A stretch of DNA of 64,000 nucleotides from Rhizobium sp. AAP43 (GTDB lineage Bacteria > Pseudomonadota > Alphaproteobacteria > Rhizobiales > Rhizobiaceae): assembly GCF_001296045.1 (NCBI RefSeq), contig NZ_LJHS01000005.1, positions 434,001 to 498,000 on the forward strand, read 5' to 3'. Position 1 is the first letter of the stretch; every line of letters begins with the position of its first letter. The translations under genes were made by a program, and so were the position numbers. This document shows positions 26,433 through 35,385 of this stretch, piece after piece. Under the pieces are notes generated by a model. The model did not search any database and was not told the origin of the DNA. It saw only the letters and a list, made by a program, of their open reading frames with translations.

Positions 26433-27425
26433 CTAGAGAATGCCTGTTCGCCTGAGAATGAGCCAGGAGAGGAAAATCGATATCAGGATGAAGCCGAAGG
26501 CGGAGAGCGTGCCGTGTGCGCCATCCGAGAAGGGAAGGGCCGTGGTGTTCATGCCAAAGAAGCCCGTCACCAGCGACGGCGGCAGCAGCAGGGCGGTCAT
26601 CAGGGACAGGATATAGAGATGCCGGTTCGTCTCGGCGCTCTGCTTGGAATCGAGTTCTTCATGCAGAAGCCTTGCGCGATCCGCGAGCGCGGAGACGTCC
26701 TGATCCACCGTCTCCAGACGACCAGCGAGGCGGGCAAGACTGTCTTCGACGCCATCTGGCATTTCGTCGTCGTCGGTCGCTGCGGCCCGGCGCATGATAA
26801 GCAGCATGGTTCGTAGATGGCGATGCAGCCGCACGATCAGCCGCCGGATCGGGGTCAATCGACGGCGCTCATCGCGCATTTCGCTGCCATAAACGTGGTC
26901 TTCGATCTGGTTCAGTTCTTCCGTCAGCTCCAGCACCACGGCGATCATTCCGCGTTGGAACTCCGCGACCAGCACCTCAAAGATCTGCAGTGGCGCAGCA
27001 TAGCGGCTGGTATTCTTTTCCACCGCCGCACGAACCTTGTCCACCGATCGGATCGGTTGCAGCCGTGTGGTGATGATGAAGGTGTCCGAGAGCCCAAAAT
27101 GCAGCCAGCCGATGTCGCGGGTCGCTGCGTCGAACTCGCGTTGGAAGTCGATCAGCGTTCCGAAGATCAGCTTTTCGTCCACGGCAAGCGCTGCATGGGT
27201 GTCATGGGTCGTCAGTGCGGCGATGGCCGCTGGCGTCAGGCCCGGGAATTGCTCCAGAAATCCGGCAACGCGACCACCTGCTAGGTTGAGGTGGATCCAG
27301 ACGAAGCCGTCGCCCGTCATGACGTCCGCCATGCGGCATTCGGGCGAAAGTCGCTCTCCTCTTGAGCCAGGTTTGATGCGGTAGGCCCAGACGAGGCCGG
27401 GAATGGGGCTGCCCAACGGAAACAT
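26433..27425 (-). CDS. CorA/ZntB-family divalent metal transporter
   Basis: A 330-residue pentameric channel subunit of the CorA superfamily. A large cytoplasmic alpha/beta domain (~1-260) is followed by two membrane helices at ~270-292 and ~303-325, with the selectivity motif GMN in FFGMNTTALPF after the first helix. ZntB proteins of this branch take up Zn2+ with protons, whereas CorA carries Mg2+; the sequence favours ZntB but does not prove it. It is convergent with the outer-membrane protein gene and divergent from serC. Confidence 0.88.
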   Translation of the reverse strand: MFPLGSPIPGLVWAYRIKPGSRGERLSPECRMADVMTGDGFVWIHLNLAGGRVAGFLEQFPGLTPAAIAALTTHDTHAALAVDEKLIFGTLIDFQREFDAATRDIGWLHFGLSDTFIITTRLQPIRSVDKVRAAVEKNTSRYAAPLQIFEVLVAEFQRGMIAVVLELTEELNQIEDHVYGSEMRDERRRLTPIRRLIVRLHRHLRTMLLIMRRAAATDDDEMPDGVEDSLARLAGRLETVDQDVSALADRARLLHEELDSKQSAETNRHLYILSLMTALLLPPSLVTGFFGMNTTALPFSDGAHGTLSAFGFILISIFLSWLILRRTGIL

Positions 27426-27628
27426 CGGTCTATGAACTTTCTACCCGTGCGCGCGCCTCAACAGCACAAGCGTCGAAAATCGCAGATGCGCTTTCCACAT
27501 GACGGCTTGATGACGCCGGATGCCGCGCTTGGGATGCTGCGTCGTGTCTGGCGCGGACGGGATAAAAATTTTTCTTATCGCGACGCAACCCCGCTTGACT
27601 GGGATCGGCGACAAGAGTAGTTCCGACG

Positions 27629-27678
27629 GCGGGACACCTCTCCCCAACGAGAGGCTAATTACCTGGAAGGGTATCTAT
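27629..27678 (+). ncRNA. serC leader RNA motif
   Basis: The 50 bases before serC form two adjacent hairpins: CCTCTC/GAGAGG (27637-27642 with 27649-27654) and ACCT/GGGT (27661-27664 with 27669-27672, GGAA loop). The spacer CTAATT lies between them, and the second hairpin contains the AGGG ribosome-binding site seven bases before the ATG. This matches the layout I know for the alphaproteobacterial 'serC' RNA motif found upstream of serC-serA. Its ligand, if any, is not known. Confidence 0.65.
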
Positions 27679-28857
27679 ATGGCTGATATCGTCGCCCCCG
27701 CCGCGCGTCCGACAAACACGCATTTTTCGTCTGGCCCTTGCTCGAAGCGCCCCGGTTGGTCGCTCGACGCTCTCTCCGATGCCCCGCTCGGTCGTTCGCA
27801 CCGCGCCAAGGTTGGCAAGGAAAAGCTGAAACTGGCCATCGACCTTACCCGCGAAATTCTGAACGTTCCCGCTGACTACCGCATCGGCATTGTTCCGGCC
27901 TCCGACACGGGCGCCGTTGAAATGGCCATGTGGTCGCTGCTCGGCGAACGTGGCGTGGACATGCTCTCCTGGGAAAGCTTCGGCGCCGGCTGGGTCACCG
28001 ATGTGGTGAAGCAGCTGAAGCTTGCCGATGTCCGCAAGTTCAACGCCGAATACGGTCTTCTTCCTGATCTCGCCGCCGTCGATTTCGACCGCGACGTCGT
28101 CTTCACCTGGAACGGCACGACTTCGGGCGTGCGCGTTCCGAACGCCGACTTCATCCCGGCTGACCGCAAGGGTCTGACCATCTGCGACGCCACGTCGGCG
28201 GCTTTCGCGCAGGATCTCGACTTCTCCAAGCTCGATGTCACGACCTTCTCCTGGCAGAAGGTTCTGGGCGGCGAGGGCGGTCATGGCGTGATCATCCTCA
28301 GCCCCCGGGCTGTGGAGCGTCTGACGACCTATGTTCCGGCCTGGCCGCTGCCGAAGATCTTCCGCATGACTTCGGGCGGCAAGCTGATCGAAGGCATCTT
28401 CGTCGGTGAGACGATCAACACGCCGTCGATGCTCTGCGTCGAGGACTATGTCGATGCCTTGAAGTGGGCAAAGTCGATCGGTGGCCTCAAGGCCCTGATC
28501 GCGCGCGCCGACGCCAATGCCAAGGTGATCTTCGACTTCATCGAAAAGAACGACTGGATCGCCAATCTCGCGGTTGACGATGCGACGCGCTCGAACACCT
28601 CCGTCTGCGTCAAGATCGTTGATCCCGAAGTCACCGCACTCGATGCCGATGCCCAGGCCGCCTTTGCCAAGGGCATTGCCAGCATCCTCGAAAAGCAGGG
28701 TGTCGCCTTCGACATCGGCGCTTACCGTGATGCACCGGCCGGCCTTCGCATCTGGGCAGGTGCCACGATCGAGACTGCCGATATGGCGGCTCTGATGCCG
28801 TGGCTCTCCTTCGCCTATGAGACGCAGAAGGCGTCTCTGGCCAAGGCTGCCGCCTGA
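27679..28857 (+). CDS. serC: Phosphoserine aminotransferase
   Basis: SerC transaminates 3-phosphohydroxypyruvate with glutamate to O-phosphoserine, the second step of serine synthesis, using PLP. The 392-residue enzyme belongs to the alphaproteobacterial/archaeal-like SerC subgroup ([17 protein letters not shown] at the N-terminus). The PLP lysine lies in [20 protein letters not shown] near residue 195, with the upstream Asp in [15 protein letters not shown] at 27679 follows the serC leader directly. serA follows after 87 bases with an intercistronic hairpin. Confidence 0.95.
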   Translation: MADIVAPAARPTNTHFSSGPCSKRPGWSLDALSDAPLGRSHRAKVGKEKLKLAIDLTREILNVPADYRIGIVPASDTGAVEMAMWSLLGERGVDMLSWESFGAGWVTDVVKQLKLADVRKFNAEYGLLPDLAAVDFDRDVVFTWNGTTSGVRVPNADFIPADRKGLTICDATSAAFAQDLDFSKLDVTTFSWQKVLGGEGGHGVIILSPRAVERLTTYVPAWPLPKIFRMTSGGKLIEGIFVGETINTPSMLCVEDYVDALKWAKSIGGLKALIARADANAKVIFDFIEKNDWIANLAVDDATRSNTSVCVKIVDPEVTALDADAQAAFAKGIASILEKQGVAFDIGAYRDAPAGLRIWAGATIETADMAALMPWLSFAYETQKASLAKAAA

Positions 28858-28869
28858 TCCTTGATCAAT

Positions 28870-28895
28870 TCGGCTCCGCCACAGCGGCGGAGCCC
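28870..28895 (+). terminator. Intercistronic hairpin between serC and serA
   Basis: A 9-bp perfect stem GGCTCCGCC/GGCGGAGCC (28872-28880, 28886-28894) with a short loop. No T-run follows, so it is more likely a processing or attenuating hairpin than a full terminator. Confidence 0.4.
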
Positions 28896-28944
28896 CGAAA
28901 TTTCCTCATCTCATTCAAACGAACTCTCTGAAGGAGGCCTCGTC

Positions 28945-30540
28945 ATGGCACCTCGCGTTCTCGTATCCGACGAATTGTCTGAAACCGCCGTCCAGATCTT
29001 CCGTGATCGCGGCGTTGAAGTGGATTTCCAGCCGAAGCTCGGCAAGGACAAGGAAAAGCTCGCCGAAATCATCGGCAATTACGATGGTCTGGCCATCCGT
29101 TCAGCCACCAAGGCGACGGAAAAGCTGATCGCCGCTGCGACCAACCTCAAGGTCATCGGTCGCGCCGGTATCGGCGTCGACAATGTCGATATCCCGGCTG
29201 CCTCCAAGCGCGGTATCATCGTGATGAACACGCCGTTCGGCAACTCGATCACGACGGCTGAACACGCCATCGCCCTGATGTTTGCCGTTGCCCGCCAGCT
29301 GCCGCAGGCCGATGCCTCGACACAGGCCGGCAAGTGGGAAAAGTCGAAGTTCATGGGTGTTGAAATCACCGGCAAGACGCTCGGCGTCATCGGTGCCGGC
29401 AATATCGGCGGTATCGTCTGCAAGAAGGCGATCGGCCTTGGCATGCATGTCATCGCTTACGACCCCTTCCTGTCGGTTGAGCGCGCTCAGGAAATGGGCG
29501 TTGAGAAGGTCGAACTCGACGACCTGCTCGCCCGCGCTGATTTCATCACGCTGCATGTGCCGATGACCGACAAGACCCGCGGCATTCTTGGCCGTGACAA
29601 CATCGCCAAGACCAAGAAGGGCGTTCGCATCATCAACTGCGCCCGTGGCGGCCTCGTCGATGAGGCAGCCCTTGCCGACGCCATCAAGTCCGGCCATGTC
29701 GCCGGTGCCGGCTTCGACGTCTTCGAAGTCGAGCCAGCAACGGAAAGCCCGCTGTTCGGCCTCGACAATGTTGTCTGCACGCCGCATCTGGGCGCCTCCA
29801 CCACGGAAGCTCAGGAGAATGTCGCGCTGCAGGTGGCCGAGCAGATGTCGGACTATCTGATCAAGGGTGCCGTTTCGAACGCGATCAACATGCCGTCGAT
29901 CACGGCTGAAGAGGCCCCGATCCTGAAGCCCTTCATCCGTCTCGCCGACGTGCTGGGTTCGTTTGCCGGCCAGATGACCGAAGACCCGATCAAGGAAATC
30001 GAGATCCTTTATGACGGCGTGACCTCGACCATGAACACCAAGGCACTGACGTCGGCGCTGCTGGCCGGCCTCATCCGCCCGCAGGTGTCGGACGTCAACA
30101 TGGTTTCGGCACCGGTCATGGTGAAGGAAAAGGGCGTCATCGTTGCCGAGGTCAAGCGCGACAAGACGGGTGTCTATGATGGCTACATCAAGCTCACCGT
30201 CACCACCGACAAGCAGACGCGTTCGGTCGCCGGTACGGTCTTCTCGGATGGCAAGCCGCGCTTTATCCAGATCAAGGGCATCAACATGGACGCCGATGTC
30301 GGCGCCAACATGATCTACATCTCCAACACCGACGTTCCCGGCATGATCGGCTTCATGGGCACGACGCTCGGCAATGCCAAGGTCAACATTGCCAACTTCC
30401 AGCTCGGTCGCGACCAGGAAGGTGGCGACGCCATCGCGCTTCTTTACGTCGACGGCCCGGTCGAACAGGCCGTGCTCGACCAGCTGACCGCAAACCCTGC
30501 CATCAAGCAGGCGAAGCCGCTGGTGTTCAACGTCGACTGA
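28945..30540 (+). CDS. serA: D-3-phosphoglycerate dehydrogenase
   Basis: SerA oxidises 3-phosphoglycerate to 3-phosphohydroxypyruvate with NAD+, the committed step of serine synthesis. The 531-residue length indicates the long (type 1) form. It has a catalytic domain with the Rossmann motif GKTLGVIGAGNIGGIV, the catalytic Arg in INCARGGLVDEAAL, the Glu in FDVFEVEPA and the His in TPHLGASTTEA. An allosteric substrate-binding domain and a C-terminal ACT domain (YISNTDVPGMIGFMGTTLG) suggest serine feedback control. AAGGAGG lies at 28930-28936. It is in one operon with serC. Confidence 0.97.
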   Translation: MAPRVLVSDELSETAVQIFRDRGVEVDFQPKLGKDKEKLAEIIGNYDGLAIRSATKATEKLIAAATNLKVIGRAGIGVDNVDIPAASKRGIIVMNTPFGNSITTAEHAIALMFAVARQLPQADASTQAGKWEKSKFMGVEITGKTLGVIGAGNIGGIVCKKAIGLGMHVIAYDPFLSVERAQEMGVEKVELDDLLARADFITLHVPMTDKTRGILGRDNIAKTKKGVRIINCARGGLVDEAALADAIKSGHVAGAGFDVFEVEPATESPLFGLDNVVCTPHLGASTTEAQENVALQVAEQMSDYLIKGAVSNAINMPSITAEEAPILKPFIRLADVLGSFAGQMTEDPIKEIEILYDGVTSTMNTKALTSALLAGLIRPQVSDVNMVSAPVMVKEKGVIVAEVKRDKTGVYDGYIKLTVTTDKQTRSVAGTVFSDGKPRFIQIKGINMDADVGANMIYISNTDVPGMIGFMGTTLGNAKVNIANFQLGRDQEGGDAIALLYVDGPVEQAVLDQLTANPAIKQAKPLVFNVD

Positions 30541-30564
30541 TCTTGTCTCAGGACAGGGAAATTC

Positions 30565-30600
30565 CAAACGGCGCGGGATCAAACCCGCGCCGTTTGCGTT
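30565..30600 (+). terminator. Terminator after serA
   Basis: A 13-bp perfect stem CAAACGGCGCGGG/CCCGCGCCGTTTG with a 6-base loop, followed only by GTTTGG. The stem is very stable, the T-tract weak. Confidence 0.65.
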
Positions 30601-30661
30601 TGGCTGCCTGAGAGCAAACCGGCCTATCGCCATATCAGAAAACTCATATGCGTTGACTTGC

Positions 30662-30691
30662 CGCATGGCGGGTTGACGCATGGCGGGTTGT
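30662..30691. repeat. Two tandem 15-bp repeats upstream of cydA
   Basis: CGCATGGCGGGTTGA at 30662-30676 is repeated at 30677-30691 with one change in the last base, and CGCAT begins a third unit. It lies ~70-100 bases before cydA, close to a TATAAT at 30716-30721, so it may be a binding site or a slippage product. Confidence 0.6.
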
Positions 30692-30762
30692 CGCATTGTC
30701 TTGGCGCCAGCACGCTATAATTGATCCTTGTCATCTCGGGAGGAAGAAAGGGACTTCGAACC

Positions 30763-32175
30763 ATGTTCGAAAATTTCGATGCACAACTCCTGGCGCGCAT
30801 TCAGTTCGCCTTCACCGTCTCCTTCCACATCATCTTTCCGGCCTTTTCCATCGGGCTTGCCAGTTATCTGGCTGTGCTCGAAGGCCTTTATCTGTGGAAG
30901 AAGGACAAGGTCTATCTGGAGCTTTTCGATTTCTGGAAAACGATCTTTGCCGTGGCCTTCGGCATGGGTGTCGTCTCCGGCATCGTGATGTCCTATCAAT
31001 TCGGCACCAACTGGTCGGTCTTCTCCGACAAGGCGGGCCCGGTTATCGGTCCCTTGATGGGGTATGAAGTGCTGACCGCCTTCTTCCTGGAGGCCGGCTT
31101 CCTCGGCGTCATGCTGTTTGGCCGCCACCGCGTCGGGCCGGGGCTGCATTTCTTTTCGACCCTCATGGTCGCCATCGGCACATTGATCTCGGCCACCTGG
31201 ATCCTTTCGGTCAATTCGTGGATGCAGACACCGGATGGTTTTGCGATGAACGAGGTCGGCCAGTTCGTGCCGGTCGACTGGTGGAAGATCGTCTTCAATC
31301 CGTCCTTCCCCTATCGCCTGACGCATATGGTGATCGCGGCCTATCTCACCACCGCCTTCGTCGTCGGTGCGGTCGGCGCCTGGCATCTGCTGCGCGGCAC
31401 GGCACCCCGTCGTGCGGGCGTCATGTTCTCCATGGCCATGTGGATGGCGGCGATTGTTGCGCCGATCCAGATCGCAGCCGGCGATGCGCATGGTCTCAAC
31501 ACTCTGGAGTATCAGCCGGTCAAGGTCATGGCGATGGAAGGCCATTTCGATAGTCATCCGGAAGGCGCCCCGCTCATCCTGTTCGGCATTCCGAACACCG
31601 AGGAAAAGCGGATCGACTATGCGATCCAGATCCCGAAGCTGTCGAGCCTGATCCTGAAGCATGATCTCAATGCCCCGCTCGACGGCCTCGACACCATTCC
31701 CGACGACAAGGAGCCACCGGTTGCCATCGTCTTCTGGTCCTTCCGCGTCATGGTGGCGATCGGCTTTGCCATGCTTGGGGTTGGTGTGTTCAGCCTCTGG
31801 TGTCGCTGGAAGGGCTCTCTCTACGAGAACCCCTGGCTGCACCGTGTCGCGCTGATCATGGGGCCCTCAGGCTTTGTTGCGGTGCTTGCCGGCTGGATCA
31901 CCACGGAGGTCGGCCGCCAACCCTACACGGTCTATGGCCACCTGCTGACGGCGGACTCGATCTCGCCGATTGCGGCACCGGCCGTCGCGGCTTCGCTGAT
32001 TGCCTTTATCATCGTCTATTTCATCGTCTTCGGGGCAGGGACCTTCTACATCCTGCGGCTGATGGCACGTTTGCCGCGCGATCCGATGCCGGTTCTCGAC
32101 GACGGCCCGATCCGCACATCCGGCATCACGCCGGCAGCGCAGACCGGACATCATGGAGGCCAGCATGGTCATTGA
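30763..32175 (+). CDS. cydA: Cytochrome bd-type ubiquinol oxidase subunit I
   Basis: This subunit carries the haems and the quinol site of the bd oxidase, a high-affinity terminal oxidase of the inner membrane. The 470-residue product has about nine membrane helices. Visible conserved elements are the haem-ligand His in FTVSFHIIFPAFSIG, the axial His in RLTHMVIAAYL, and GWITTEVGRQPYTVYG after the quinol loop. Its length and short quinol loop fit the CioA (cyanide-insensitive) branch rather than E. coli CydA. MFENFDAQLLARIQF at 30763 follows GGAGG closely enough to be the start. It overlaps cydB by 11 bases. Confidence 0.95.
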   Translation: MFENFDAQLLARIQFAFTVSFHIIFPAFSIGLASYLAVLEGLYLWKKDKVYLELFDFWKTIFAVAFGMGVVSGIVMSYQFGTNWSVFSDKAGPVIGPLMGYEVLTAFFLEAGFLGVMLFGRHRVGPGLHFFSTLMVAIGTLISATWILSVNSWMQTPDGFAMNEVGQFVPVDWWKIVFNPSFPYRLTHMVIAAYLTTAFVVGAVGAWHLLRGTAPRRAGVMFSMAMWMAAIVAPIQIAAGDAHGLNTLEYQPVKVMAMEGHFDSHPEGAPLILFGIPNTEEKRIDYAIQIPKLSSLILKHDLNAPLDGLDTIPDDKEPPVAIVFWSFRVMVAIGFAMLGVGVFSLWCRWKGSLYENPWLHRVALIMGPSGFVAVLAGWITTEVGRQPYTVYGHLLTADSISPIAAPAVAASLIAFIIVYFIVFGAGTFYILRLMARLPRDPMPVLDDGPIRTSGITPAAQTGHHGGQHGH

Positions 32176-33169
32176 TCTTCCCTTCGTCTGGGCCGGCATC
32201 ATTGCCTTTGCGGTGCTCGCCTATGTCATCCTTGACGGCTTCGATCTCGGCGTCGGCATTCTCTTTCCGTTCTTCCCGGAGAAGCATGACAAGGATCTGA
32301 TGATGAACTCGGTCGCCCCGGTCTGGGACGGCAACGAGACCTGGCTGGTGCTGGGGGGCGGCGGGTTGCTTGCCGTCTTTCCTCTTGCCTATGCGACCAT
32401 CCTGCCGGCGCTTTATGCACCGCTGATCCTCATGCTGCTCGGGCTGATCTTCCGGGGCGTCGCGTTCGAATACCGCTGGCGGACGCAAAGGGCTGAATAT
32501 TTGTGGAACTGGGCCTTTGCCGGCGGCTCCATGATCGCGGCGTTCTTTCAAGGCGTGGCGCTTGGTGCCCTGGTGCAGGGCATTCCGGTCACCGACCGTG
32601 CCTATTCCGGCGGCTGGTGGGACTGGCTGACGCCTTTCTCGCTGGCGACAGGCGCTGCCCTTCTCGTCGGTTACGGCCTGCTTGGTGCCACCTGGCTGGT
32701 GATGAAAACCAGTGGCGAGCTTGCGGAACGGGCCAAGGTCTTTGCCTACTGGCTTGCCTTCGGCACGGTGGGCGCGATGGGGATCTTCAGCCTGTGGACG
32801 CCCTTCCTCGAGCCGCTCTATCTGGAGCGCTGGTTCGGCTATCCGACCATGGTGTTTTCGGTCATCGTGCCGGTTCTGGTCCTCGGTTGCCTCTGGATCA
32901 TCGTCTCCGGCCTTAAGAGCGGGCGCGACATCCAGCCGTTCCTCGCCGCACTCGGCCTGTTCGTGCTCGGCTATCTCGGCATTGGCATCAGCTTCTATCC
33001 CTATATCGTCCCGACATCGCTGACGATCTGGGAGGCGGCGGCCCCTGACGAGAGCCTGTCCTTCCTGCTCTATGGCGCGGTGGTGCTGGTGCCGATGATC
33101 CTCTGCTACACGGCCTATGCCTATTGGGTTTTCCGCGGCAAGCTCAACCCGGATGAGGGGTATCACTGA
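32165..33169 (+). CDS. cydB: Cytochrome bd-type ubiquinol oxidase subunit II
   Basis: Subunit II stabilises the haem-bearing subunit I. The 334-residue product has eight to nine membrane helices and the family N-terminus FVWAGIIAFAVLAYVILDGFDLGVGIL, with the conserved NSVAPVWDGNETWLVLGGGGLLAVFP. It begins inside the end of cydA, which indicates coupled translation, and its TGA stop overlaps the ATG of a 37-codon gene. Confidence 0.95.
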   Translation: MVIDLPFVWAGIIAFAVLAYVILDGFDLGVGILFPFFPEKHDKDLMMNSVAPVWDGNETWLVLGGGGLLAVFPLAYATILPALYAPLILMLLGLIFRGVAFEYRWRTQRAEYLWNWAFAGGSMIAAFFQGVALGALVQGIPVTDRAYSGGWWDWLTPFSLATGAALLVGYGLLGATWLVMKTSGELAERAKVFAYWLAFGTVGAMGIFSLWTPFLEPLYLERWFGYPTMVFSVIVPVLVLGCLWIIVSGLKSGRDIQPFLAALGLFVLGYLGIGISFYPYIVPTSLTIWEAAAPDESLSFLLYGAVVLVPMILCYTAYAYWVFRGKLNPDEGYH

Positions 33170-33282
33170 TGGACCAGAAGCCGCTCGCCAACCGGCTCCT
33201 GTGGTTCTTCGGCCTCTGGGTCGCCGGTGTCGCCACGATCACGGTGGTCGGTCTGATCATCAAGTTCTGGCTCGGCGCCTGA
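33169..33282 (+). CDS. Small cytochrome bd-associated membrane protein (DUF2474/CydX-like)
   Basis: A 37-residue single-pass membrane peptide: a basic polar start (MDQKPLANRLLW), a membrane helix (FFGLWVAGVATITVVGLIIKFW) and a short LGA end. Its ATG shares the last base of the cydB TGA stop (TGATG), so it is translationally coupled. Small subunits of this kind (CydX, CydS, DUF2474) are known at this position and stabilise the haem site of bd oxidases. Position and topology make the call; sequence resemblance to DUF2474 is my recollection, not a search. Confidence 0.8.
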   Translation: MDQKPLANRLLWFFGLWVAGVATITVVGLIIKFWLGA

Positions 33283-33322
33283 CCCGTAAATCCACCGGTC
33301 ACCGGAAATTCAATGGAAAAGT

Positions 33323-33357
33323 GACCGCCCTGCCTTCAAAAGAGGCCGGGCGGTTTC
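33323..33357 (+). terminator. Terminator after the cytochrome bd operon
   Basis: ACCGCCC-t-GCC and GGC-c-GGGCGGT pair across a 10-base loop and a TTT follows. The stem has one internal mismatch. Confidence 0.5.
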
Positions 33358-33419
33358 CATATGGATACCATCTGCCTTTCAAAGGCACAGTCAAAGTCTC
33401 GAGGAGGACAACGATCCCA

Positions 33420-34439
33420 ATGCGGCAATACGGCAAGATATTCGCGACACTCGCGCTCGGCATGATGGTCACGCTGACGGCGGTTGATTTCGCCGAAGCG
33501 CGGCGCGCCAGCGGCGGTTTCGGTAGCCGCGGTACGCGCACCTTCAACCAACCGGCCGTGACGCGGACGGCACCGACACCGGCCGCACCAATCGAGCGGA
33601 CCATGACGCCGCGCACCAACACCAATCAGCCAGGCGCCACCTCGACGGCAGCGAACCAGGCAAGCCGTCCCGGCGGCCTTTTCGGTGGTCTGGCTGGCGG
33701 CCTGATGGGCGGCCTTCTCGTCGGTGGCCTCTTCGGCATGCTGATGGGCACCGGTTTTGGCGGCGGCTTCGGCTTCCTGGGGCTGCTGCTGCAGGGATTG
33801 CTGATCTTCTTCCTGGTTCGCTTTGCCATGCGCATGTTTGCCAATCGTCAGCCGGCCGCCTCCGGTGCTGGCAATGCACCCGGCATGGGCGGCTTTGGTG
33901 GTTTCGGCGGTTTGTCGCGTGACAATCAGGCGGGCGGCACCGGTCGTCCAAGCTTCCAGATCCCCAGGATCGGCGGCGGGTCCGCTGCATCCGCGTCCGC
34001 TGCCCGTGCTGGCCAGACCGACGAACTCGGCATCGGCCAGCCGGATCTCGAGCGTTTCGAGCAGTTGCTGAAAGAGATGCAGGCGGCCTATGCGGCGGAA
34101 GATTATGCCGGTTTGCGGCGGATCACCACGCCGGAAGCCATGTCCTATCTTGCCGAGGAATTGAGCGAGAATGCCACCACGGGCGTCAAGAACGTGGTGC
34201 GTGATGTGCATCTCGTACAGGGTGACGTTTCGGAAAGCTGGCGCGAGGACAAGGCGGATTATGCGACCGTTGCCATGCGCTACGAGGCGGTGGACTACCT
34301 CGTCGATCGGCAGACCAATGCGCTGATCAAGGGGAGCGACCAGACGCCGGGCGAGTCCGTCGAACTCTGGACCTTTGTTCGCCGTCCGGGCACGCAGTGG
34401 CAGATTTCTGCAATCCAGGGTTTGAACGACGCTGAATAA
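33420..34439 (+). CDS. Tim44-like domain protein, exported or membrane-bound
   Basis: A 339-residue protein. It has a signal-like N-terminus (KIFATLALGMMVTLTAVDFAEA), an Arg/Thr/Pro-rich segment, and a Gly/Leu-rich hydrophobic region at ~92-140 (two possible membrane helices, GGLMGGLLVGGLFGMLMG and LLLQGLLIFFLVRFAMRMF). A Gly-rich linker and a C-terminal Tim44/MBA1-like domain follow (~205-339: LERFEQLLKEMQAAYAAEDYAGLRRITTPEAM, VELWTFVRRPGTQWQISAIQGL). Bacterial members resemble the mitochondrial import factor Tim44, but their role is unsettled. ATG at 33420 follows GAGGAGGA. It lies downstream of the oxidase operon with its own start region. Confidence 0.82.
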   Translation: MRQYGKIFATLALGMMVTLTAVDFAEARRASGGFGSRGTRTFNQPAVTRTAPTPAAPIERTMTPRTNTNQPGATSTAANQASRPGGLFGGLAGGLMGGLLVGGLFGMLMGTGFGGGFGFLGLLLQGLLIFFLVRFAMRMFANRQPAASGAGNAPGMGGFGGFGGLSRDNQAGGTGRPSFQIPRIGGGSAASASAARAGQTDELGIGQPDLERFEQLLKEMQAAYAAEDYAGLRRITTPEAMSYLAEELSENATTGVKNVVRDVHLVQGDVSESWREDKADYATVAMRYEAVDYLVDRQTNALIKGSDQTPGESVELWTFVRRPGTQWQISAIQGLNDAE

Positions 34440-34476
34440 GCGACTGTTCAGGCAAGCATATCAGGCATGAATTGAA

Positions 34477-34502
34477 GAAGCCGGCCCGCAAGGGCCGGCT
34501 TC
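34477..34502. terminator. Convergent terminator
   Basis: An 11-bp perfect stem GAAGCCGGCCC/GGGCCGGCTTC with a GCAA loop lies between the Tim44-like gene and the convergent transglycosylase gene. It can act on both strands. Confidence 0.8.
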
Positions 34503-34540
34503 ATCCATTTTCTCAAGAGAGCAGGCAGAACAGGAGGCGA

Positions 34541-35125
34541 TCAGCCCGGGCACTGCTGCAATTGCTTGGCATAGGTATAGGTGATTTCGTTGAAGCGCTT
34601 CGCGCCACGCAATGCTTCCGGGCGGTTCTTGTAAGCGCCGCGCAGATATCCGGTCAGGCCTGAATGATAGGCCAGATAGAGATTGTAGGGGTCGTTCAGA
34701 GGGATCTTCAGCTTGTCCGCCGTCTCGCGGTGATACCAGCCGATGAAGCGGATGGCGTCGGCAAAATCGGTGCGGCGGGCGCTCCAGCGGCCGGTCTCGC
34801 GCTGGTAGCGATCCCAGGTGCCATCGAGAGCCTGGGAGTAGCCATAGGCCGACGACTGGCGCTTGCCGGGAATGAAGCCGAGGATCATCTTGCGCGGCGG
34901 CTTGGCGTTGTGGCGGAAACTCGATTCCGTATAGATCGTCGCCATCAGGATCGGTACCGGCACGCCATATTCGCGCTCGGCGGCAATGGCGGCTTTGCGC
35001 CAGTTGTCGAAGAACCCGTCACGCTGCTCGAAGATCGCGCAGGCATTGCGGGTCTGGGATGGTGGTTTGGCACAGGCCGACAGCATCAGCATGACGCCGA
35101 GCGTGGAAACTAGAGCGGTACGCAT
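34541..35125 (-). CDS. Lytic transglycosylase-like lipoprotein
   Basis: A 194-residue lipoprotein. The signal peptide MRTALVSTLGVMLMLSAC ends at a lipobox cysteine. The SLT/goose-lysozyme-like domain shows the catalytic Glu in LMATIYTESSFRHNAKPP and the conserved YGYSQALDGTWDRYQRETG and NLYLAYHSGLTGYLRGAY. Such enzymes cleave peptidoglycan glycan strands to 1,6-anhydro products during wall remodelling. ATG at 35125 is chosen because it begins the signal peptide. The terminal Cys (QQCPG) may pair with the Cys near residue 30. Confidence 0.88.
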   Translation of the reverse strand: MRTALVSTLGVMLMLSACAKPPSQTRNACAIFEQRDGFFDNWRKAAIAAEREYGVPVPILMATIYTESSFRHNAKPPRKMILGFIPGKRQSSAYGYSQALDGTWDRYQRETGRWSARRTDFADAIRFIGWYHRETADKLKIPLNDPYNLYLAYHSGLTGYLRGAYKNRPEALRGAKRFNEITYTYAKQLQQCPG

Positions 35126-35385
35126 AACAAAACCTCGCTTCTCGACCGCCATCCTATTCACTAAAATTTAACGAAAGGTTGTCCGATCAGGGGTGATCTT
35201 TCATCCCTATGAATGGGGCCTATGAACGGGGTGACCCCTCGACTTTCACTCCTCCACAATGAGGCGTTGACCTCGCACCGATTTGCACCCAGTCTGCCCG
35301 CGACCGATGAGCAGCGAGGAGGGGCGGTTTCGCCTTTGCCCATCGGTCATTCTGGCTCAAAGCCTGGGAGAGAGGTTTTTCATTC

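Noticed and set aside
29101-30696. 531-codon open frame antisense to serA
   Set aside because: serA has all catalytic motifs on the plus strand. The antisense translation is Arg/Gly/Asp-rich, with no domain.
30700-30762. FNR/FixK-type box before cydA
   Set aside because: TTGATC occurs, but its expected partner half (ATCAA at N4) does not, so an oxygen-responsive site is not supported here.
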